Notes under the pieces: generated by a model | Seen by the model: only the letters and a program-made list of their open reading frames with translations | What the model was told of the DNA's origin: nothing | Databases searched by the model: none | Assembly: GCA_910577085.1 (NCBI GenBank) | Contig: CAJTLE010000144.1 | Location: 1-6,420, forward strand | DNA from: an uncultured Allobaculum sp. | GTDB taxonomy: Bacteria > Bacillota_I > Bacilli_A > Erysipelotrichales > Erysipelotrichaceae | DNA: 6,420 nucleotides | Reading direction: 5' to 3' | Part shown: positions 1 through 4,845 of the stretch, piece by piece | How positions within the stretch are numbered: the first letter of the stretch is position 1 | Layout of the letters: each line of letters opens with the position of its first letter | Made by a program: the position numbers and the translations under genes

Positions 1-142
1 TAGAAATTACACTTTTTCGTCATGCTCTTTTGTTTTTTAGTTCTTATGGCTAACTGCTTATCTTTCATATTTCACGCCCAAGTTGGTTCCGAGGCTAAAG
101 GACATCACCTTAACTTAATGACATTGCGAAAAAGATCAAAAG

Positions 143-148
143 AAAGGG
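143..148 (+). promoter_or_regulatory. Ribosome binding site of the major pilin
   Basis: AAAGGG lies five bases before ATG 154 and decides the start. The frame stays open upstream to an ATG at 22, but that ATG has no purine-rich element before it and would place 44 unrelated residues ahead of a textbook signal peptide. I could not identify a convincing promoter in bases 1-142; the stretch is T-rich near 25-40. Confidence 0.7.
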
Positions 149-153
149 ACAAA

Positions 154-1734
154 ATGAAAAACATTAAAAAGATCTTCTCATTGATGGTCGCGTTCGTCAT
201 GATGTTCGGCCTTGCACTTACAACCGTGCATGCAGAAGATACTTGTACCATTACCGTTACTAGCCCTCACAAAGATGAGGTTTACAAGTTGTATAAACTT
301 CTGAATGCTACCTCCAATGGACAAGGTGCAGTTTCCTATACAGTAAACGACAAATGGAGTTCTATTTTAACTAAAACTGCTATTGAAGGAGCAACCACTA
401 CAGCCACCGACGAAGCAGAAAAATTACAGTATGCTTTTGGTCAAGTATTCTCCATTGACGAAGCAGGAAACGTAACTGCTAAAACAGGTGTAACTGATGA
501 CTCGAACGATTTAAAAGCTTTAGCACAGGCAGTTAAGAGCTATGTAAATTCTGAGGTTGGAAGTTCCATTGCCGCTACAGATACCCAAACAGCTTCATCA
601 ACTACAACAGGAGCAGATGGCACAGTAACTGTGGATTCAGTTGTGTTTAGTAACCTTCAGCCTGGCTACTATTTCGTTACAACAACTGCCGGTTCATTAG
701 TAATGATGGATACAACAACATCTGCTAATGCAATAATCGAAGAGAAAAACGAAGTACCAAGTTTTGAAAAAGAATTAGCAAATAATGATGCACAGACTAC
801 TCCAGGTGTTGGAGATACGAAAACTTATGTAATTACAGTTGGTCAGACTAATGGTGTAGCAACTAATGTTGTGGTTTCCGATACCATGTCAACGGGATTG
901 ACTTTTAACAACGACATCGTAGTTAAGCAAGGTGGAACAACTCTTACACCAGGCGCAGCTCCAGCTGGAGAATCACCTGCAACTGGTGATTACTATTTAG
1001 CAACAAATACTAACAAAACATTTGAATTGCATTTAACCAAAGCCGGATTGACAAAACTCTCTAGCAATCTTATTACCATCACTTATTCCGGTACTGTCAA
1101 CGCAAACGCTGTTACCGTAGACAACCTGAACAACAATGCAACTTTAGAGTATGGTAATGGCACAACAGTAAATAAACAAGTTGAGATGACAAAACCTGCA
1201 AGCATCGACATCTTCAAGTATGCCAAAGACGCTAATGACGAGAATATCAATCTGCAAGGGGCAGTATTCTCTCTTGAAAAAGCTGATTCTAATAACAAAT
1301 ATACTGCTGTAACACTGACTTCGAAGACTGACAATAATGGCACATATTACTTGCCAAAAACAGGTGATGAGTCAGAAGAAAGTCCAACATCAGATTCTAA
1401 TGGGCATATTACTATCGCCGGTCTGTCTGCAGGTACTTACAGACTGACTGAAACCACTGCACCAAATGGTTATAACAAATTAACGGATACTCTTGTTTTC
1501 ACTGTTTCTGTATCCGGTACAGTAACTACTGTATCGTCTGGTCAATTCAATCAAAATTCTACTTTCTATACGAATGATCCAAGTGATTCTGATTTAATCA
1601 AAGTTCAGAATACCGCTGGTGCGCAACTTCCATCCACTGGTGGCAGTGGTACAACCATGATGTACATTGCTGGCGGCGCACTGTTAGTTGGTGCTGTTGT
1701 TCTGCTGATTACACGCAAAAGAGTCAGTGAATAG
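154..1734 (+). CDS. Major backbone pilin, LPXTG-anchored, three-domain SpaA/FctA type
   Basis: This 526-residue protein is the likely shaft subunit of a sortase-assembled pilus. Residues 1-27 are a Sec signal peptide (basic MKNIKK, hydrophobic core, cleavage after VHA). An N-terminal pilin D1-like domain (about 30-195) contains YKLYKLL near 44 and GYYFV near 171. It ends in EEKN at 196-199, where Lys198 sits where the VYPKN pilin-motif Lys lies in relatives. A D2 fimbrial isopeptide-type domain (about 205-345) has SDTMSTGLTF and a final NNATLEY strand. A CnaB-type domain follows (about 349-487): strand Lys355, E-box YRLTETTAPNGY with Glu433, and candidate partner Asn486 in KVQN. The sorting signal is LPSTG at 492-496, a membrane segment at about 503-519, and RKR. 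Known family behaviour is that the sortase joins Lys to the LPSTG Thr of the next subunit; the exact isopeptide residues are inferred. A lone Cys31 and an internal LPKTG (400-404) are odd. The sortase lies unusually far downstream. Confidence 0.93.
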   Translation: MKNIKKIFSLMVAFVMMFGLALTTVHAEDTCTITVTSPHKDEVYKLYKLLNATSNGQGAVSYTVNDKWSSILTKTAIEGATTTATDEAEKLQYAFGQVFSIDEAGNVTAKTGVTDDSNDLKALAQAVKSYVNSEVGSSIAATDTQTASSTTTGADGTVTVDSVVFSNLQPGYYFVTTTAGSLVMMDTTTSANAIIEEKNEVPSFEKELANNDAQTTPGVGDTKTYVITVGQTNGVATNVVVSDTMSTGLTFNNDIVVKQGGTTLTPGAAPAGESPATGDYYLATNTNKTFELHLTKAGLTKLSSNLITITYSGTVNANAVTVDNLNNNATLEYGNGTTVNKQVEMTKPASIDIFKYAKDANDENINLQGAVFSLEKADSNNKYTAVTLTSKTDNNGTYYLPKTGDESEESPTSDSNGHITIAGLSAGTYRLTETTAPNGYNKLTDTLVFTVSVSGTVTTVSSGQFNQNSTFYTNDPSDSDLIKVQNTAGAQLPSTGGSGTTMMYIAGGALLVGAVVLLITRKRVSE

Positions 1735-1735
1735 T

Positions 1736-1789
1736 CAATCGATAGACAATCCATAGTCATCCAAAGGGTTGGATGATGCTAATCGATTG
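1736..1789. repeat. Nested inverted repeat just after the major pilin stop
   Basis: An inner perfect 8-base stem TCATCCAA (1757-1764) / TTGGATGA (1769-1776) with loop AGGG is enclosed by a second perfect pair, CAATCGAT (1736-1743) and ATCGATTG (1782-1789). It begins two bases after the pilin stop codon. There is no T-run after it, so it is not a classical intrinsic terminator. An mRNA 3'-end or processing structure that lets pilin mRNA accumulate apart from the distant sortase is possible, but this is inference. Confidence 0.5.
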
Positions 1790-1854
1790 GCATTGAAAGA
1801 AGACTAAATGTTGATGTAACTTTAGGAAAATCTTTCTTATCTATGAACTTCTAG

Positions 1855-1989
1855 CTCTTATCTTTGGCTTTATGGCTATGCTCTAACATTGTTGCATTCC
1901 TGGTCGCCCTTATCTTTGCTTTTATCCTCTTAAGGATTGAGAATGGCGATTGGGAGTTAGAAGATAAGAGACGTGAAAGAAGAGAGTAG
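1855..1989 (+). pseudogene. Possible remnant: membrane-anchor-like C-terminal fragment
   Basis: The frame from 1855 to the TAG at 1987-1989 reads 44 codons without a stop. It encodes a hydrophobic run (LWLCSNIVAFLVALIFAFIL, about residues 6-25) and then a charged tail ending in DKRRERRE. The order of one membrane helix and a basic C-terminus is what the end of a class C sortase or other membrane-anchored protein looks like. A TAG at 1852-1854 precedes the frame. The only possible start is TTG 1864, which has no ribosome binding site. I saw no sortase catalytic motif upstream. It may be a decayed gene end or chance hydrophobicity in T-rich DNA. Confidence 0.22.
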
Positions 1990-2048
1990 TGAATAGTCGA
2001 TTGGATTCGGTGGAAAAGTGATGTTCAAAATCAGGATGACTCAAACGG

Positions 2049-2115
2049 TTCAAAGAGCTGCCTGCAAAATGAATATCCAGTCTTGATGGAAATGCTTGTT
2101 CATATGCTCTTTGAA
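2049..2115. repeat. Perfect 10-base inverted repeat with long loop
   Basis: TTCAAAGAGC (2049-2058) is the exact reverse complement of GCTCTTTGAA (2106-2115), separated by 47 bases. A further TTTGAAC at 2127-2133 could compete for the left arm. There is no T-run, so a terminator role is not supported. Confidence 0.4.
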
Positions 2116-2192
2116 TGAAGGATCGGTTTGAACAAGGACTTAGTCTGCACAAGGAATTGGCTTAGACGATTGGCTGTCGATTTATTGGCATC

Positions 2193-2247
2193 CTGGTCTG
2201 AGCTACTTGCGGATCAGTTGATCTACTGGTCTGTGAATTTGCGGATC
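2193..2247. repeat. Imperfect direct repeat, period 32-33 bases
   Basis: CTGGTCTG followed 6 bases later by TTGCGGATC (2193-2200 and 2207-2215) recurs as CTGGTCTG followed 5 bases later by TTGCGGATC (2226-2233 and 2239-2247). The shared blocks are exact and the linking bases differ, which points to an old tandem duplication or paired binding sites. Confidence 0.5.
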
Positions 2248-2358
2248 TGCTACCAGTTGGCCAATTTTCGGATGGATAGGTGGATCATGGTAAATCCTTG
2301 AACTAAAGCTTGAAATTGACTTATGAATCGACTTTAAATAAAGCAATGTTGAATTAAA

Positions 2359-2376
2359 TTGCGTTCAATGACGCAA
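2359..2376. promoter_or_regulatory. Short palindrome, possible protein-binding site
   Basis: TTGCGT and ACGCAA form perfect 6-base arms around a 6-base spacer, about 180 bases before the sortase start. The 18-base size suits a dimeric regulator site in the sortase leader, but no flanking promoter elements are clear enough to confirm this. Confidence 0.3.
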
Positions 2377-2462
2377 ACGAATAGAAATACATTTTTACAA
2401 AATTACAAATAAACTGATCCATTGTCAGAGGGGATTGGGTTCGATTGAGTGTTTAGATCGAT

Positions 2463-2488
2463 TGAAAATCAGAATTTGGTGATTTTCA
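2463..2488. repeat. 9-base inverted repeat upstream of the sortase
   Basis: TGAAAATCA (2463-2471) and TGATTTTCA (2480-2488) pair perfectly around GAATTTGG. The run TTTTGATT follows. The stem is AT-rich and would be a weak terminator at best. It could be a leader structure or an operator for the sortase-minor pilin unit. Confidence 0.4.
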
Positions 2489-2557
2489 TTTTGATTGAAA
2501 TCCATCCACCAATTGTTCTTCCCCTCTGGTTCAATGGCAGGGAGAGTTCTGCTTGTT

Positions 2558-3412
2558 ATGAAAAAAACATTTAGAAAGAGATTTTCAACTGTCCTTCTCT
2601 CTCTGACATTACTAGCAGGATTGTCCCTGCTATTGTACCCATCGTTTTCGGACTGGTTTAACCATCTGGAAGCGCGGCGGATCCAGCAGTCTCTGGAACA
2701 GGAATTAGCAAGTATTCCTGAGGATCAATTCCAGATGTATTGGCAGCAAGCCGAGGACTACAATAACAGATTGAATACTAAAGCTGATCGTTTCAATCTT
2801 TCAGATTCAGAGAAAGAGGAGTACAGTCAGACCCTTTTGCTTCCAACAACGGAGGTAATGGGGATGGTTGAGATTCCATCGATTGATGTGAACTTACCGA
2901 TTTATCATGGTACGAGTGAGAATGTTTTGCAGAAATATATCGGACATCTGGAGGGAACTTCTTTGCCGACAGGTGGTCTTGGAAGACATGCGGTGCTTTC
3001 GGGGCATCGGGGACTTCCCAGTGCAAAGCTTTTTACGGATATTGACCAGCTCCAGGAAAATGATTATTTCATTGTCACTTTGCTTGGACAGAAGATGACG
3101 TATCAGGTGGATAAGATCAGCATTATTGAACCAACTGATTATTCTGAATTTGCGATTGATCCCAATCAGGATTATGTCACGTTAATGACCTGTACTCCGT
3201 ATGGAATCAATACCCATCGGCTGCTTGTTCGCGGGCATCGGGTAGACAATCTGCCAGATGACTTTATTTATACGCAAAATGAGGCAGGAATGATTGATCG
3301 ATCCCTGGTTGCGGTGGTTTTCTTTGGAGTGTTATTAGGTGGTTACTTTGTAGGAACATGGATTCGTTCCGGCTATAAAGGTTCGAAAAACAGGAGAGAA
3401 GGTACACAATGA
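2558..3412 (+). CDS. srtC: Class C (pilus-polymerising) sortase
   Basis: This 284-residue membrane transpeptidase cleaves LPxTG-type signals between Thr and Gly and joins the Thr to a Lys of the next pilin. An N-terminal membrane segment (about 10-27) and a C-terminal one (about 250-269) flank an external sortase domain; the second helix is typical of class C. Catalytic residues are visible: His150 in LSGHRG, Cys212 in TLMTCTPYG, and Arg221 in THRLLVRGHR. The lid region reads DRF at 77-79, where pilin sortases usually have DPF or DPW. ATG 2558 is chosen because MKKTFRKRF starts the usual basic N-terminus and GGGAGAG lies at 2540-2546. The frame opens earlier, with TTG 2495 and ATG 2534, but neither has a ribosome binding site. 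The stop overlaps the minor pilin start (ATGA), so the two are translated together. Substrates are presumably the two pilins here. Confidence 0.95.
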   Translation: MKKTFRKRFSTVLLSLTLLAGLSLLLYPSFSDWFNHLEARRIQQSLEQELASIPEDQFQMYWQQAEDYNNRLNTKADRFNLSDSEKEEYSQTLLLPTTEVMGMVEIPSIDVNLPIYHGTSENVLQKYIGHLEGTSLPTGGLGRHAVLSGHRGLPSAKLFTDIDQLQENDYFIVTLLGQKMTYQVDKISIIEPTDYSEFAIDPNQDYVTLMTCTPYGINTHRLLVRGHRVDNLPDDFIYTQNEAGMIDRSLVAVVFFGVLLGGYFVGTWIRSGYKGSKNRREGTQ

Positions 3413-4278
3413 AACGGTTTAAATGGCTTTCTTTAATCGTATCGCTTTTCTTGATGGGGTTTGTTGTCAGCCCAGTCAGTGCTCAGGAGATTGATCTTGA
3501 GAAAAAAGGGTCTTTGACCATTTCGTTTGAAGAGAATTATCCACTCAATGGTTCTTCTTATGCCTTATGGCATGTGGCAAAGATTGAAGCACCTGAAGGT
3601 CCTTATGAATATGTGAATACCGATAAGTTTGCGGATGTTCATTTCAAATGGACCAATGAAGATATTGATTACTGGGATAAGGAGCACTCAGCTTCTTTGA
3701 TCGAATTTGTCGGCAGCTATATTGATCTCAATGAGATTGAACCAGATTATACGGGAACGATTACCCAGAACAATCAGATCACGTTCTCAGATCTGGAGTT
3801 AGGCATCTATTATGTTCGTCAGACTGCAACTGGTCCAGGCGGATATGTGATGACTTCCTATCTGGCGACGATTCCAAATGGGGAAGAGGATCCAGAATCT
3901 GAAGGCTATTACAATGTGACTTCCAATGCAAAGACGGATCCATATCGGCCAACTATGCCAGATACTCCGGATCCAACACCAAGACCGGATCCAACGCCAA
4001 CACCAGATATTAATCTGCCTGATACAAATCGTCCAGGAACCAACTACCCGAATTTCAATCTGCCTGGTACGAACAGCACCCCTTCGTCAAACACAACAAC
4101 CACAAACAACACGACGACAACGAACAATACAACAACTTCTTCCGAAAGCAGAAGTGGGTTTAACTTACCCAATACAGCAGCTGAAACCCAGAGAAATATG
4201 CTTCTGCTTTTAGCAGCGGGTGCGTTGCTTGTGGGAACTTGGGCTTTATGGAAAGCAAGAAAAGAGGCCGCCCGCTGA
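3409..4278 (+). CDS. Minor (basal/anchor-type) pilin, LPNTA-anchored
   Basis: This 289-residue surface protein resembles the small FctB/SpaB-type ancillary pilins. Residues 1-25 are a signal peptide cleaved after VSA. A single compact domain (about 32-175) includes LTISF, YALWHVAKI and GIYYVRQTATGPGGY; the last aligns with the CnaB E-box, but the Glu position is Gln137. A Pro-rich stalk (about 178-222, PDPTPRPDPTPTPD) and a Thr/Asn low-complexity spacer (about 224-246) would span the cell wall. The sorting signal is LPNTA at 253-257, a membrane segment at about 264-281, and the basic tail WKARKEAAR. Near copies of the sorting motif, INLPDTN (201-207) and FNLPGTN (217-223), precede FNLPNTA. 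It overlaps the sortase by four bases; AGGAG at 3392-3396 and AGAAGG at 3397-3402 supply the ribosome binding site. By analogy it terminates the fibre and fixes it to the wall; this role is inferred. Confidence 0.87.
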   Translation: MKRFKWLSLIVSLFLMGFVVSPVSAQEIDLEKKGSLTISFEENYPLNGSSYALWHVAKIEAPEGPYEYVNTDKFADVHFKWTNEDIDYWDKEHSASLIEFVGSYIDLNEIEPDYTGTITQNNQITFSDLELGIYYVRQTATGPGGYVMTSYLATIPNGEEDPESEGYYNVTSNAKTDPYRPTMPDTPDPTPRPDPTPTPDINLPDTNRPGTNYPNFNLPGTNSTPSSNTTTTNNTTTTNNTTTSSESRSGFNLPNTAAETQRNMLLLLAAGALLVGTWALWKARKEAAR

Positions 4279-4294
4279 TCGAGCGGTTTTCTTT
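4272..4294 (+). terminator. Short intrinsic terminator overlapping the minor pilin stop
   Basis: CCGCT (4272-4276) pairs with AGCGG (4282-4286) across the loop GATCG, and TTTTCTTT follows at 4287-4294. The left arm runs into the TGA stop codon. The stem has only five pairs but is GC-rich, so moderate termination of the sortase-minor pilin transcript is plausible. Confidence 0.6.
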
Positions 4295-4416
4295 ACGACT
4301 TTTTGGCGATGTTTTCGAGATGAAAACTCATTTTCTGAATGGATTGGAGAAGATTCTGTTCCTTCTTTCTTCAATCCAGGTCAGAAAAGTAGCTTTGCCA
4401 GTCACTGTTTTAAGCT

Positions 4417-4456
4417 CTCTTGAATTCTCTTGAGTTCCTCTGTGTTCTTTCAAGTT
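4417..4456. repeat. Four degenerate 10-base tandem units
   Basis: The units CTCTTGAATT, CTCTTGAGTT, CCTCTGTGTT and CTTTCAAGTT follow each other with no gap. All end in TT with a purine or G two bases earlier. The exact 10-base period places them on roughly the same face of the helix. Confidence 0.45.
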
Positions 4457-4585
4457 CATTCTTCTTTGACGTTTGATTTTGAGACTTAGCTTTGATGCTT
4501 GTCCTGATCGACCGATCTGGTCATGATGCAATCTGATGAGAATGGATAAGTGAATTGAATACAAATGGGACGTAGATGGGATATA

Positions 4586-4730
4586 GGAATGAACAAATGA
4601 ATAGATGCATTTCGAAATTCATTTCAGGGAAAGAAACGTCGAGTTTCTTAGTTTTTCAAAATTCGCTTTTTGGACAGTCCGTCGGGTAGTTAAATGTGCT
4701 TGACGATTGACTCGTTCATTCGTTCATTCC
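4586..4730. repeat. 16-base long-range inverted repeat, one mismatch
   Basis: GGAATGAACAAATGAA (4586-4601) is complementary to TTCATTCGTTCATTCC (4715-4730) at 15 of 16 positions. The right arm lies in a TTCATT-rich stretch, so part of the match reflects low complexity. The arms enclose the hairpin at 4631-4649, so a transcript of this stretch could fold into a closed structure. Confidence 0.4.
4631..4656 (+). terminator. Candidate hairpin terminator within the spacer
   Basis: AAGAAAC (4631-4637) and GTTTCTT (4643-4649) form a perfect 7-pair stem with loop GTCGA, followed by AGTTTTT. The shape is right, but only two pairs are G-C. It is about 350 bases past the minor pilin stop and could back up the first terminator or end an unseen small RNA. 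Confidence 0.35.
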
Positions 4731-4760
4731 GGCATTTCTTCATTCATTTCATTCGTTCAT
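4713..4760. repeat. TTCATT-rich low-complexity repeat
   Basis: CGTTCATT occurs twice in exact tandem (4713-4728). After a short break come overlapping CATTCATTTC and ATTCGTTCAT units to 4760. It looks like slippage-prone simple sequence about 90 bases before the next gene. Confidence 0.5.
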
Positions 4761-4790
4761 CGATTCTGCAAAAGAACATCAAAGAGAATA

Positions 4791-4818
4791 TTGAATTATC
4801 GAAAATGATTTTAAATAT
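4791..4818 (+). promoter_or_regulatory. Weak candidate promoter of the signal-peptidase-like gene
   Basis: TTGAAT at 4791-4796 is followed after 15-17 bases by the AT-rich TAAATATA (4812-4819). The -35 is partial and no clean TATAAT is present, so this is only the best placed candidate before ATG 4846. The gene is set well apart from the upstream terminators, which makes its own promoter likely. Its ribosome binding site, GAGGAAG at 4838-4844, lies very close to the ATG. Confidence 0.3.
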
Positions 4819-4845
4819 AGCAGTTTACACTGTTCGTGAGGAAGT

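Larger units (their letters stand above)
1990..2557. other. Gene-free, repeat-rich spacer before the sortase
   Basis: No convincing gene is seen on either strand. A minus-strand frame at 1922-2152 has no family features and no ribosome binding site. The spacer holds several inverted and direct repeats listed separately. Weak promoter-like pairs occur near 2299-2328 (TTGAAC, 18 bases, TATGAA) and 2316-2344 (TTGACT, 17 bases, TAAAGC); neither is good enough to call. Because the sortase lies more than 800 bases past the pilin, a second promoter in this stretch is expected but not located. Confidence 0.6.
4295..4845. other. Gene-free spacer between minor pilin and signal-peptidase-like gene
   Basis: No credible gene is present. 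Short frames on both strands here (for example 4220-4423 and 4328-4564 on the minus strand) lack domain features, and the plus-strand one overlaps the pilin end and its terminator. The stretch is T-rich and holds phased repeats, a hairpin with a T-run, a long-range inverted repeat and TTCATT-rich low-complexity DNA, listed separately. Confidence 0.6.

Noticed and set aside
22..153. Upstream extension of the major pilin to ATG 22
   Set aside because: There is no ribosome binding site at 22, and the extension would precede a normal signal peptide that begins at 154 with its own AAAGGG.
232..246. Lipoprotein signal on the major pilin because of the Cys near the cleavage site
   Set aside because: The residues before the Cys (HAEDT) are not a lipobox, and the protein has an LPSTG sorting signal.
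1922..2152. Minus-strand frame of 76 codons in the spacer
   Set aside because: It has no domain features and no ribosome binding site, and it crosses several inverted repeats.
2495..2557. Earlier TTG 2495 or ATG 2534 start of the sortase
   Set aside because: Neither has a purine-rich site before it. The usual basic N-terminus of class C sortases starts at 2558, behind GGGAGAG.
2934..3010. LPTGG in the sortase as a sorting motif
   Set aside because: It lies in the conserved segment before the catalytic His (GTSLPTGG...SGHRG) and is a family feature of class C sortases.
4220..4433. Plus-strand short frames at the end of the minor pilin
   Set aside because: They overlap the membrane anchor of the pilin and run through its terminator; the residue composition looks random.
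4713..4760. CRISPR-like or other spaced repeat array
   Set aside because: The units are short, overlapping TTCATT words without unique spacers; this is simple low-complexity DNA.
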